A DNA stretch of 64,000 nucleotides, taken from the NCBI GenBank assembly GCA_000719025.1, contig JODP01000002.1:620001-684000 (forward strand), written 5' to 3'. Both the position numbers and the translations under genes were made by a program. The stretch is from Kineosporia aurantiaca JCM 3230. Its GTDB lineage: Bacteria > Actinomycetota > Actinomycetes > Actinomycetales > Kineosporiaceae. The notes below the pieces were generated by a model. The model was not told where the DNA came from. It saw only the letters and a program-made list of their open reading frames with translations, and ran no database searches. Shown piece by piece: positions 34,923-42,759 of the stretch (its first letter is position 1; each line of letters begins with the position of its first letter).

Positions 34923-35660
34923 CTAGGCTCCAAGCGTCCCGTAGGGCGGATCCCAGGCCAGTACCTGCGTGTGCAAACCGTCGACCAACCGCTGGATCAG
35001 CCGGGTGCCCTCCTCCGCGGAGGCCCCGGCGGGATCGCCGAGCACCCCGTTGGGGCTGACCGCGCGCACTCCCCCGGCCCGCATCTGCTCGATCAGCTCG
35101 CGCACCGGCGTGGTGTTCCCGGCCTCGGCCAGATCGCGGTACACCCGGTCGGGGTGCAGGGCCAGCTGCAGCGAGGTCTCGGTCTGCCCGGCGTGCGCGT
35201 CCCCGTCCCAGGTCGCCATCCAGAGCAGCACGTCCCGGGATTCCGCGCGCAGCCGCCGGACCGCCTTCACCGCCGGGACGGCGTTCCCGCCGTGCCCGTT
35301 GACGAAGATCTGCCGCCGGTAGGTCTCGCCGGCCGAGCGGCCCAGCTCGAGCAGCATCAGCTCGAGCGCCTCCTGGCCGATCGACAGGGTGCCGGCGAAC
35401 CCGGCGTGCTCCCCGCTCGACCCGTAGCCGATCGCCGGGGCGACCGCGACCTGCGGCATCCGCTCCCCCAGCCCCCGGGCCACGGCCAGCGCCACGTCCC
35501 GGTCGGTGCCCAGCGGCAGGTGCGGACCGTGCTGCTCGGTCGAGCCGACGGGGATCACGACGATGCCGTCGGCCGCCGCGTGCGCGGCGATCTGCGGGCT
35601 GGTCATCGCGGCCAGGTCAAGGTAAGCCACCCGCGAGACCCTACGCCGGGTGATCACCAC
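34923..35660 (-). CDS. mftE: Mycofactocin peptidase MftE (creatininase family)
   Basis: A 245-residue metal-dependent amidohydrolase of the creatininase family. It cleaves the modified MftA between Gly and the Val-Tyr core to free the lactam dipeptide AHDP. Metal and active-site motifs are PVGSTEQHGPHLPLGTD, GYGSSGEHAGFAGT, FVNGHGGN and the C-terminal SPNGVLGDPAGAS. The start is taken as GTG 35660, with AAGGAGG about 12 nt upstream; GTG 35630 is an alternative. It lies 18 bp downstream of the vWA gene and just upstream of mftF, as part of the long minus-strand operon. Confidence 0.92.
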   Translation of the reverse strand: MVITRRRVSRVAYLDLAAMTSPQIAAHAAADGIVVIPVGSTEQHGPHLPLGTDRDVALAVARGLGERMPQVAVAPAIGYGSSGEHAGFAGTLSIGQEALELMLLELGRSAGETYRRQIFVNGHGGNAVPAVKAVRRLRAESRDVLLWMATWDGDAHAGQTETSLQLALHPDRVYRDLAEAGNTTPVRELIEQMRAGGVRAVSPNGVLGDPAGASAEEGTRLIQRLVDGLHTQVLAWDPPYGTLGA

Positions 35661-35678
35661 GCCCGCAGTGGGCCCTCC

Positions 35679-36644
35679 TTACGACCGGAAGATCTGCGAG
35701 AGCGCGGGCGCCACCTGACGGTGGTCGCGGACGGTGAACATCCGGCCGTGGCCGATCGCCGCCAGCTCCCGGCCCAGCTGCTCGTCCTTCTCCCCGGACG
35801 CGTCCAGCAGCACGTCCAGCCGGGGCAGCGCGGCGGCCGGGCCGCGCGGATCCGGGCCGGCGTTGTGCACGCAGTCCGACAGCAGCAGCACCCGGGCCTC
35901 GGGGTTGGGCCGTCGGGCCAGTTCGGCCGCCGCCACCTGGAGCGGGAACCCGACGTTGGTCAGCCCCTTGGCCGGCAGCTTGAGCAGATCGTCGAGCAGG
36001 GTCTGGGCGACGAAGGCCTTGCCCATCGGCAACAGGATCGAGACGTCCGACCAGAACGCGATCACGCCCACGTCGTCGTTCCCGAGCTCCGCGGCCAGGG
36101 CCCCCACGGTGGCGGCCGCGGTCCGGATCCGCTCCCCCTTCATCGAGCCGGACACGTCCACCACCAGCTCGACCGACCGCCGCCGGCGCACCCGCTCGCG
36201 GACGATGATGTCCTCGTCCTCCGGGAACGGCTTCTCCGCCAGCACCTCCAGCGTGCGGTCCAGGTCGATGTCGTCCGCGCCCTCTCGGTAGCGCACGCTG
36301 ACCAGTTCACCGGCGCCCCGCCGGGCCCCGTGGCCGTGCGCGGGCCGGTGCAGGGACAGGCGCGCCGCGATCTGCCGGGCCCGCTCCCGGACCGCGTCCT
36401 CGACCGGATCGTCACTCTGCTCCAACGGCACCGTCTCACCGGCGTCGTCGGTCTCCCCCGGCGCCCCGGAGCCCCGGGTGGCGGCCTTGGCCGCCGCCTT
36501 GGTACCCCGCCCGAGGGCCTGGAGCACCGGCCCGGCCCCGGAGTCGGAGATGCTGAAGACCATCGGCTCCGCGCGCAGTTCCTTGGGTTTGCGCTTCAGC
36601 GGGCGTTTTCCGCGCTTCCCCGGCTTGTCGCCGGGCTTCTCCAC
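35679..36644 (-). CDS. vWA-domain protein paired with MoxR
   Basis: A 321-residue protein with a Lys/Arg-rich N-terminus and a linker (residues about 1-130), then a von Willebrand factor A domain with an intact MIDAS: DVSGSMKG (DxSxS), a Thr in GLTNVG and an acidic residue in LLLSDCVHNAG. The arrangement is that of CoxE/YehP-like proteins that work with MoxR AAA ATPases to insert metals or remodel partner enzymes. It lies 27 bp after moxR and 18 bp before mftE, inside the mycofactocin operon. GTG 36644 has no clear Shine-Dalgarno. Whether its client is a mycofactocin enzyme is unknown. Confidence 0.82.
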   Translation of the reverse strand: MEKPGDKPGKRGKRPLKRKPKELRAEPMVFSISDSGAGPVLQALGRGTKAAAKAATRGSGAPGETDDAGETVPLEQSDDPVEDAVRERARQIAARLSLHRPAHGHGARRGAGELVSVRYREGADDIDLDRTLEVLAEKPFPEDEDIIVRERVRRRRSVELVVDVSGSMKGERIRTAAATVGALAAELGNDDVGVIAFWSDVSILLPMGKAFVAQTLLDDLLKLPAKGLTNVGFPLQVAAAELARRPNPEARVLLLSDCVHNAGPDPRGPAAALPRLDVLLDASGEKDEQLGRELAAIGHGRMFTVRDHRQVAPALSQIFRS

Positions 36645-36671
36645 GGGTGAGTCGACATCGTCGACTGCTCT

Positions 36672-37631
36672 TCAACCCGGCTGGGCCGCGGCCGGCTGCA
36701 GGATGAAGCGGTCCTCCCAGATCTCCCGGACCACCCGCTCGGGTGTTGTGTCCGCGGCCTCGTCCAGGTGGATGCGCCCGGAAAGGGCTACCGTCATCGC
36801 GTCCAGAACCGCCTTCGGGTAGGCACTTTCCGGGTCCAGCCGGGTGGTCGAGTCACCCGCCTCGGTGATCCCCCGCATGGCCGCGAGCTGGTTGGCCACC
36901 AGCACCACGTCGATCGCGCCGCGCACGCTGCTGCCCTGGCGCAGGTCCGGGTGCCGACGGGTGGCCCGCCCGACCCACACCGCGTCCTTCACCAGCAGCT
37001 GGCCCAGTGCGCCGCCCTTCTCGGTGCGCAGGTTCACGATGCCGATCTCGGCCGCCTCGTCCTGGTAGTCGATCGCCAGCCGGTTCAGCCGGTCGGTGAT
37101 CGACGTGGACAGCCGGGTGGTGCCGACGTTGTCGTACGGGTTCATCGAGGCGATCAGCCGGAAGGTCGGCACTGCGGTGACGGTGCCGGCCCGGGGTACC
37201 GCGATCCGCCGCTCGGCCAGCGCGGCCAACAGCGTGTTCAGCGTGTCGTCGGGCGCGCGGTTGAACTCCTCCAAGTAGAGGAAACCGCCCTGCTGCATCG
37301 CTTCCAGAAGGGGCCCGGGGACGAAGTTGTCCTCCGAGTAGTCCTCCTTCAGCACGCGGGACGGGTTGTGGTGGCCGACCAGCTTCGCTGGGGTCAGGTC
37401 GGCGTTGCCCTCCACGTAGAAGAGCGGGATGCCCCACTCGTCGGCGATCGCCCGCAGCAGCGTGGTCTTCCCGGTGCCGGGAGGGCCTTCGAGGACGATG
37501 TCGCGGCCCGCGGCCACGGCGGAGAGGATCAGCTCGAGCTCGTGCTCGCGGCCGACCAGATGGGTCGCGACCCGGTTGCGGGTGTCGGCCACGTTGGGGG
37601 GTGTAGACGTCACGGCGGGTGCTTCCCTCAT
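36672..37631 (-). CDS. MoxR-family AAA+ ATPase
   Basis: A 319-residue MoxR-type AAA+ ATPase. Walker A is EGPPGTGKTTLL, the Walker B region is GFLYLEEFNRAP, sensor 1 is LIASMNP and the arginine finger region is STSITDRLNRL. MoxR ATPases form hexamers and act with vWA proteins as chaperones for metalloenzyme maturation or assembly. The next gene encodes such a vWA protein. ATG 37631 lies 120 bp downstream of the first SDR, in a gap with a strong hairpin, so its expression may be partly separate from the mftABC-SDR segment. Confidence 0.9.
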   Translation of the reverse strand: MREAPAVTSTPPNVADTRNRVATHLVGREHELELILSAVAAGRDIVLEGPPGTGKTTLLRAIADEWGIPLFYVEGNADLTPAKLVGHHNPSRVLKEDYSEDNFVPGPLLEAMQQGGFLYLEEFNRAPDDTLNTLLAALAERRIAVPRAGTVTAVPTFRLIASMNPYDNVGTTRLSTSITDRLNRLAIDYQDEAAEIGIVNLRTEKGGALGQLLVKDAVWVGRATRRHPDLRQGSSVRGAIDVVLVANQLAAMRGITEAGDSTTRLDPESAYPKAVLDAMTVALSGRIHLDEAADTTPERVVREIWEDRFILQPAAAQPG

Positions 37632-37709
37632 TGGTTGAGCAGCTTTTGGGGTCTATCAGATCAGGAAAATTGGGGACGCCGGTGGGCACCGAGGTGCGGG
37701 ATCCGTCAC

Positions 37710-37733
37710 CCCGCACCGGTGGCCCGGTGCGGG
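37710..37733 (-). terminator. Hairpin between the first SDR gene and moxR
   Basis: A 10-bp GC-only-type stem (37710-37719 with 37724-37733) and a 4-nt loop lies in the 120-bp gap inside the otherwise tight operon. A second copy of GGTGCGGG at 37693-37700 could compete for pairing. On the minus strand it is followed downstream by AATTTTCC. It may act as a partial terminator or attenuator. Confidence 0.5.
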
Positions 37734-37751
37734 ACGAGGAACCACGCCGCC

Positions 37752-38594
37752 TTACTTGGTGGTGTACCCCGCATCGACCTTGAGCTCGGTGCCGGTGACG
37801 TACCGGGACTCGTCCGAGGCCAGGAACAGCAGGGCGTTGCTGATGTCGATCGGCTCGACCCACGGGATCGGCAGGCTGTTGGTGGTCCGGAAGACCTCGG
37901 CCGCCTGCTCCTGGGTCGGGTGCTCGACGTCCGGCAGGAACAGCTTGAACGTGGTCTCGTTCAGGATCATGTTCGTCGCCACCCCGGTCGGGTGGATCGT
38001 GTTGACCCGGATCGAGTACTCGGCCAGCTCGTTCGACAGCGTGCGGGCCAGGCCCAGCACGGCGTGCTTGCTGGCGGTGTAGGGCGCCACGTTCGGCGTG
38101 CCCTTCAGCCCGGCGGTGGAGCTGGTGATGATGATCGAGCCGCCCTGCCCCTGGTCGATCAGGAACTGGGTGACCGCCTTGGTGGTGTGCCAGACCCCCT
38201 TGAGGTTGATGTCCAGCACGTCGTTCCAGTCGGACTCGCTGACCTCGTGGGTCTTGTCGCTGTGCAGAAAGATCCCGGCGTTCGCGGAAACGATGTCCAG
38301 ACGGCCGAACTCGGCGATCCCGGCGTCGGTCGCGGCCTTGAGCGCCTCGTAGTCGCGCACGTCGACCTTGGCCGAGTAGATCCGGCGGTCCAGCGCCTCC
38401 ACGGCCTTCACCGTCTCGGCCAGATCGGCCTCGGTGGCCCCCGGATAGAACCGGTCCACGCTGGGGATCGCCTCGGCGATGTCGAGGGCGATGATGTCGG
38501 CGCCCTCTTGGGCCAGCCGGATCGCGTGACTGCGACCCTGGCCGCGGGCCGCCCCGGTGATCAGCGCAACTTTACCTGCTACCCGTCCTGCCAT
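37752..38594 (-). CDS. Mycofactocin-coupled SDR oxidoreductase 1
   Basis: A 280-residue short-chain dehydrogenase of the mycofactocin-coupled subfamily, whose members hold NAD tightly and pass electrons to mycofactocin. Motifs: TGAARGQGRSHAIRLA (nucleotide binding; the GQGRSHA form is typical), ALDI, NAGI, ITSST (catalytic Ser) and YTASK (Tyr, Lys), and the C-terminal ASDESRYVTGTELKVDAGYTTK. An insertion between beta-2 and the NAG motif (FYPGATEADLAETVKAVEAL) also matches this subfamily. AGGAG lies 8 nt before ATG 38594. The substrate is unknown, possibly an alcohol or terpene alcohol. Confidence 0.87.
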   Translation of the reverse strand: MAGRVAGKVALITGAARGQGRSHAIRLAQEGADIIALDIAEAIPSVDRFYPGATEADLAETVKAVEALDRRIYSAKVDVRDYEALKAATDAGIAEFGRLDIVSANAGIFLHSDKTHEVSESDWNDVLDINLKGVWHTTKAVTQFLIDQGQGGSIIITSSTAGLKGTPNVAPYTASKHAVLGLARTLSNELAEYSIRVNTIHPTGVATNMILNETTFKLFLPDVEHPTQEQAAEVFRTTNSLPIPWVEPIDISNALLFLASDESRYVTGTELKVDAGYTTK

Positions 38595-38622
38595 GATGAT
38601 TCTCCTCTGCCGGAAAAGACTT

Positions 38623-39432
38623 TCAGAGCTGGGTGTTGCCCGCGTCCACGGTCATCGCGAGCGCGGTGACGTACCGGGACTCTTCCGAGGCCAGGAAGAG
38701 CACCGCGTTGGACTGGTCCTCCGGCTCGGTGGCCTCGATCGGCAGCATGTTGCCGAGCATCGCGGCCGGGCGCGGGTTCTTCTCCAGCGCGGGACCGAAA
38801 GCGTTGCCCATGGCGCCCATCGGCGTGTTCACACCGGTCGGGTGCAGGCTGTTGACCCGGATCATGTGCTGGGCCAGTTCGGCCGCCAGCGCCCGGGTCA
38901 GGCCGGTGACCGCGTGCTTGCTGGCCACGTAGGGGGCCAGGAACGGCAGGCCGACCAGACCGGCCGCCGAGCTGGTCAGGATGATCGAGCCGCCGCCGGC
39001 CGCGATCAGGTGAGGCGCCCCGGCCCGCACCGTGTTCCAGGTGCCGGTGATGTTGACGTCGAGCGTGTCCTGCCACTGCTGCGCGGTGGTCTCGTCCCAC
39101 GGGGCGACGTGGCAGATGCCGGCGTTGCCGACCACGATGTCCAGCCGGCCGAGCTGGGCCACACCGTCGTCGACGGCCTGCTTCAGCGCCTCGGCGTTGC
39201 GGGTGTCGACCACGGCGGAGACGATGCGACGGTCGAGAGCCTCGACCTGACGCACGGTTTCGGCCAGGTCGTCCTCGGTGGCGGGCGGGTAGAGCAGCCC
39301 GTCGAACGGGGCGCAGATGTCGACCGCGATGATGTCGGCCCCTTCGGAGGCCAGTTTGAGAGCGTGGCTGCGGCCCTGACCGCGAGCCGCTCCGGTGACG
39401 AGGGCAACCTTGCCTTCGACGCGTCCTGCCAT
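38623..39432 (-). CDS. Mycofactocin-coupled SDR oxidoreductase 2
   Basis: A 269-residue paralog of the neighbouring SDR with the same subfamily marks: TGAARGQGRSHALKLA, a LLYPPATEDDLAETVRQVEAL insertion, VVGNAGI, LTSSAAG (Ser), YVASK (Tyr/Lys) and the ending ASEESRYVTALAMTVDAGNTQL. The two SDRs are 28 bp apart. Divergence in the substrate loop (after HPTGVNTPMG in this one) suggests different substrates. It lies between the nested palindrome and SDR 1, downstream of mftC, and would supply the dehydrogenase partner for the cofactor made by the operon. Confidence 0.87.
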   Translation of the reverse strand: MAGRVEGKVALVTGAARGQGRSHALKLASEGADIIAVDICAPFDGLLYPPATEDDLAETVRQVEALDRRIVSAVVDTRNAEALKQAVDDGVAQLGRLDIVVGNAGICHVAPWDETTAQQWQDTLDVNITGTWNTVRAGAPHLIAAGGGSIILTSSAAGLVGLPFLAPYVASKHAVTGLTRALAAELAQHMIRVNSLHPTGVNTPMGAMGNAFGPALEKNPRPAAMLGNMLPIEATEPEDQSNAVLFLASEESRYVTALAMTVDAGNTQL

Positions 39433-39622
39433 GAGTGCGCACCTTCTAACGACGTTGTCATGAAACGGCTACCGCATCCCCTCGCTTCTATTAGTAGCCC
39501 CGCCAACTAACCGGACGCCTGTCGGAAAGGGCCGAACGGTAGGTGACGTTCATCTCATCGACAACTGTCGAAAGTCTCGGAACTTTCCCGCGGGCAGCAC
39601 TTTTCGCCAGAACGCCAAAACG

Positions 39623-39735
39623 CCCAACCCCTGTTCGTGATCATGAAGTTCCTCCCTCGTGATCATGGACTTTCACCCCGGGGCAAAAGTCCATGATCAC
39701 GGGGAGACTGTTCGATGATCACGAAAGGGGTTGGG
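39623..39735. repeat. Nested palindromic repeat element between mftC and SDR 2
   Basis: An inner inverted repeat with perfect 16-bp arms (39658-39673 and 39686-39701; CGTGATCATGGACTTT) flanks a CCCCGGGG core. An outer inverted repeat (39623-39644 and about 39714-39735) has near-identical CCCAACCCC(T/G)TTCGTGATCAT arms with a one-base length difference. The right outer arm runs into mftC and touches its C-terminal coding end only from 39750 on. The 317-bp gap 39433-39749 contains no gene. It looks like a REP- or MITE-like element, and would also act as a terminator for mftC transcripts. Confidence 0.8.
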
Positions 39736-39749
39736 CTGAGCGGTTCTTC

Positions 39750-41054
39750 TCAGCGGGCCTGCGAGCCCGTCTCGATACCGGTCGGGGGCCTGAACCCGGC
39801 GAGCGGGTTCTCGTCGCAGCCCCGGGCCGGCGGGGCCGAGACCACGCCGGTGGCCGGACGGACGCCCAGGGTCAGGGCGACCGGCTTCTTCTTGTTCTTC
39901 TGCTGACTGCGCAACGGGTTCTTGTGCGAGTGGTCCAGACTCGGCTTGGGCACGACGCCCTCGACCGATCCCAGCGCCGACTCCCCGAAACCGCGCACGC
40001 ACTCCGGGTCCGGCCCGTCCAGCGGCAGACCGGTGAAGAACTTCGCCGCCATGCAACCGCCCCGGCAGGAGTCGAAGAAGGTGCAGGACTTGCAGGCGCC
40101 GCCGTCCTGCGGCTTGCGCAGCTCCTGGAACAGGTCCGACTTCTGCCAGACGCCCTTGAAACCGCCCTCGTCGCGGACGTTCCCGGCCTTGAACTCGTCG
40201 TGGATCGCGAACGGGCAGGCGTACACGTCGCCCACCGGGTCGATCAGGCAGACCACCCGGCCCGCACCGCACAGGTTCAGCCCCGGCAGGGCGTCCCCGA
40301 AGGCGGCGAGGTGGAAGAACGAGTCGCCGGTCAGGACGTTGTCCCCGTTCGCGACCAGCCAGTCGTAGAGCTGCTTCTGCTGAGGGGCCAGCAGGTGCAG
40401 GTCGTCCCACACGTCGGCGCCCCGGCCCGAGGGACGCAGCCGGGTGAGCCGCAGCTGGGCGTTGTACCGGTCGGTGATCGCCTTGAAGTCGTCGAGCTGG
40501 TCGACGTTCTCGCGGGTCACCACGACCGACACCTTGAAACCGGTGAAGCCGGCGTCGTTCAGGTTCTGCATCGCCCGGATCGCGGTGTCGAAACTGCCCG
40601 TACCCCGGACGTTGTCGTTCACCTCGGCGGTGGCGCCGTCCAGGGAGATCTGGACGTCGACGTAATCGGACTTCGCCAGGCGCTGGGCCACCTCGGGGGT
40701 GATCCGGACGCCGTTGGTGGAGAACTTCACGCCGACGTGGTGCTCGGTCGCGTAGTCCACCAGGTGCCAGAAATCGGGTCGCACGGTCGGCTCGCCGCCG
40801 CCGATGTTGACGTAGAAGACCTGCATCCGCTCCAGCTCGTCGATGACCGCTTCGGCCTCGGCGGTGGACAGCTCGCGGGGGTCACGCCGGCCCGAGGAGG
40901 ACAGGCAGTGCACGCAGGCGAGGTTGCAGGCGTAGGTGAGTTCCCAGGTCAGACAGATCGGAGCGTCCAGCCCGAGGGCGAACTTGTCGACCAGGCGGCC
41001 GGGACTCGGAGGAGGGGTGGGTTTCAGGGCGGTCGGCTCGAGTACAGCCGTCAT
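39750..41054 (-). CDS. mftC: Mycofactocin radical SAM maturase MftC
   Basis: A 434-residue radical SAM/SPASM enzyme. It decarboxylates the C-terminal Tyr of MftA and then forms the C-C bond with the penultimate Val. The SAM cluster motif CNLACVHC uses Cys43, Cys47 and Cys50, followed by GGEPTVRPDF. The SPASM region has CGAGRVVC, VYACPF, CKSC, DSCRGGC and a later Cys. The C-terminal tail (about 80 residues, low complexity, with CDENPLAGF) is longer than needed for the domains, but similar tails occur in this family. Its ATG overlaps the mftB stop by 4 bp (ATGA). It is followed by the nested palindrome. Confidence 0.95.
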   Translation of the reverse strand: MTAVLEPTALKPTPPPSPGRLVDKFALGLDAPICLTWELTYACNLACVHCLSSSGRRDPRELSTAEAEAVIDELERMQVFYVNIGGGEPTVRPDFWHLVDYATEHHVGVKFSTNGVRITPEVAQRLAKSDYVDVQISLDGATAEVNDNVRGTGSFDTAIRAMQNLNDAGFTGFKVSVVVTRENVDQLDDFKAITDRYNAQLRLTRLRPSGRGADVWDDLHLLAPQQKQLYDWLVANGDNVLTGDSFFHLAAFGDALPGLNLCGAGRVVCLIDPVGDVYACPFAIHDEFKAGNVRDEGGFKGVWQKSDLFQELRKPQDGGACKSCTFFDSCRGGCMAAKFFTGLPLDGPDPECVRGFGESALGSVEGVVPKPSLDHSHKNPLRSQQKNKKKPVALTLGVRPATGVVSAPPARGCDENPLAGFRPPTGIETGSQAR

Positions 41055-41401
41055 GCGGGCTCCTGTCCGGACGGTGTCGTCGGGCTCGTTCGGGGGCGGA
41101 TCAGATCACCCGCGGCGAGCGATGCGAGCGCCCGGCCCAGGGCCGGGAGCTGCGAGGGGTCGACCCCCGCGCCCAGACACGCGGAACGCGCGTCCGGGGC
41201 GGTGGCCAGACCGTTGACGACGTCCAGTAGTTGACGGGTCTTCAGGAAGGACAGCCGCCGGTTGCCGAAGTGGTACATCAGGGCACCGAACGGTTCGGGC
41301 CGCACCGAGACGCTGGGGTGCAGCTCCCAGGCGACGTCGAGGTCAAATCCCTGAGCCGGTGCCGGGGGCGGCACCGACATGCGGTTCGTCTGGGTCGTCA
41401 C
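41051..41401 (-). CDS. mftB: Mycofactocin peptide chaperone MftB
   Basis: A 116-residue RiPP recognition protein (PqqD-like fold) that binds the MftA leader and presents it to MftC. Typical family segments are WELHPSVSVRPEPFGALMYHFGNRRLSFLKTRQLLDVV and ALGRALASLAAGDLIRPR (described in two parts). GTG 41401, with GGAAGAGG upstream, lies 16 bp after the mftA stop; ATG 41380 is an alternative start. The C-terminus overlaps mftC by 4 bp, indicating translational coupling. Confidence 0.93.
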   Translation of the reverse strand: MTTQTNRMSVPPPAPAQGFDLDVAWELHPSVSVRPEPFGALMYHFGNRRLSFLKTRQLLDVVNGLATAPDARSACLGAGVDPSQLPALGRALASLAAGDLIRPRTSPTTPSGQEPA

Positions 41402-41417
41402 AGCCTCTTCCGGCCGC

Positions 41418-41528
41418 TCAGTAGACGCCGCACATCCCGTCGATGGAGACCTCTTCGACGAGGAGTTCTTCGGCTCCGGTCGCGGTGTCCTGCGTGTCGA
41501 TGTCCTGGGGAGCGCTCGTGGTGTTCAT
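41418..41528 (-). CDS. mftA: Mycofactocin precursor peptide MftA
   Basis: A 36-residue precursor found by reading the minus strand directly upstream of mftB. It starts at ATG 41528 (GAGAGG 8 nt upstream) as MNTTSAPQDID and has an acidic leader (EELLVEEVS). It ends in the invariant core IDGMCGVY, whose last Val-Tyr pair becomes mycofactocin. The gene is immediately downstream of a promoter containing a TetR-type palindrome. Length and sequence match the known precursor family closely; this is one of the firmest calls in the window despite its size. Confidence 0.96.
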   Translation of the reverse strand: MNTTSAPQDIDTQDTATGAEELLVEEVSIDGMCGVY

Positions 41529-41569
41529 CGAAACGACCTCTCTTCAACGGCGATGAGCTGTATCCGGAG

Positions 41570-41598
41570 TTTATGACACTGCGTGTCGTAAACGTCAA
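41570..41598 (-). promoter_or_regulatory. mftA promoter with overlapping TetR-type operator
   Basis: On the minus strand TTGACG (41593-41598) and CATAAA (41570-41575) are spaced by 17 bp, a sensible -35/-10 pair about 42 bp upstream of mftA. The spacer is covered by TTATGACAC-TGC-GTGTCGTAA (41571-41591), an inverted repeat with 8 of 9 paired positions. A bound regulator would block RNA polymerase directly. The divergently encoded MftR is the obvious candidate. Confidence 0.7.
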
Positions 41599-41783
41599 GG
41601 GTGGTCATCGGCACTTTCGCTGCCCGGGCTGATGCTCCGATGCGGGGATCCGCCGATGACGGCGCCGACCACCGCTCCCTCGGGCCGATGGTTGAATGAC
41701 CCTGCATGCCAGGTGCATGTCCGATGTGCGGCTGATGCGGGGCCGATGCGCACCGGTGGGCCACTGAGGAGCGGGTGCGGCGA

Positions 41784-42413
41784 ATGTCAGCGGAACCGGC
41801 CGGCCCGGGCGAGGTCCCGGCCCGCAGCGGCCGCCCCCGCGCCACCAGCCGTCGCACCCTGGAGCGGATCGCCCTCGACCTGTTCGCCGAGCAGGGGTTC
41901 GACGCGACCACGGTGGAGCAGATCGCCGACCGGGCCGGGGTCAGCCGCCGCACCTTCTTCCGCTACTTCGACACCAAGGCCGACGTGCTCTGGTCGGAGT
42001 TCGACGCCGAGGTGCAGACCCTGCACCGACTGCTGGCCGAGGCCCCGCCCGACCGGCCGCTGACCGAAGCGATCCGGCAGGCCGTGCTCACCGCCAACCA
42101 CTACGGCGTGCAGGACGTGGCCGGCCTGCGCACCCGGATGCAGGTGGTCTCCGGCGTACCCGCGCTGCAGGCCTCCTCCACCGCGCACTACGACAGCTGG
42201 GCCGGGGCGCTGGCCGAGTTCGCCGCCCGCCGCCTCGGCCAGCAGCCGCACGACCTGATCCCCCAGGCCATCGGGTTCAGCGCGCTGGGCGTCTGCCGGG
42301 CCGCCTTCGACCAGTGGGTGGCCCGGCGCGACGACGACCTGATCGCCTATCTGGACCAGGCCCTGACGGCCTGGATGTCCGGCTTCGGCGAGCTGGCCGA
42401 AGTGCCCGCCTGA
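41784..42413 (+). CDS. mftR: Mycofactocin TetR-family regulator MftR
   Basis: A 209-residue TetR-family repressor of the mycofactocin type. The N-terminal helix-turn-helix is typical: LERIALDLFAEQGFDATTVEQIADRAGVSRRTFFRYFDTKADVL (given in two joined motifs). The C-terminal ligand domain contains GLRTRMQVVSGVPALQA and ends FGELAEVPA. Known MftR proteins repress the mft genes and are relieved by long-chain acyl-CoA. ATG 41784 or GTG 41775 may be the start; GAGGAG at 41766-41771 fits either. It is divergent from mftA across 255 bp containing the operator. Confidence 0.9.
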   Translation: MSAEPAGPGEVPARSGRPRATSRRTLERIALDLFAEQGFDATTVEQIADRAGVSRRTFFRYFDTKADVLWSEFDAEVQTLHRLLAEAPPDRPLTEAIRQAVLTANHYGVQDVAGLRTRMQVVSGVPALQASSTAHYDSWAGALAEFAARRLGQQPHDLIPQAIGFSALGVCRAAFDQWVARRDDDLIAYLDQALTAWMSGFGELAEVPA

Positions 42414-42759
42414 CGCACCGGCCCCACCCGTCCCCACCCGGTTCCCACCTCGTCCGTCCCGGAACTCTCACTGCACCCTGGCGTCCCATCGTCACGGCCC
42501 GGGATCGCCCGGTCACAGCGCGGTTTCGGCAACTTCGTTAAGCCTCCGACATGCCGATCCGGCGTCCTGCGTACGGACTGATGCCATAACCGTACGGAGG
42601 GTCACTGGATCGGCGCGGAGGGTGAAATTGACCCCGAGTTTCGCCGGGCGTGTCGTAATTGGACCCAAAATCTGAATCAAGGCGGGTGTAACGCTTTCAC
42701 CACCCGCGGCGATGCAAGCGGGCGACGGTCCCCTGTGCAGCAGCGCGAAGGGTTCATTC
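42414..42759. other. 346-bp intergenic region downstream of mftR
   Basis: I see no gene here. There is a short inverted repeat around CGTACGG (42577 region) and CCGTACGG (42592 region), and a GGGTG/CACCACCC pair near 42683-42706 upstream of the next gene. These could be regulatory, but no recognisable riboswitch or promoter pair was found. Confidence 0.4.

Noticed and set aside
42414..42759. Riboswitch in the gap after mftR
   Set aside because: Only short inverted repeats are present; no conserved core of cobalamin, TPP, SAM, c-di-AMP or glycine type could be recognised.
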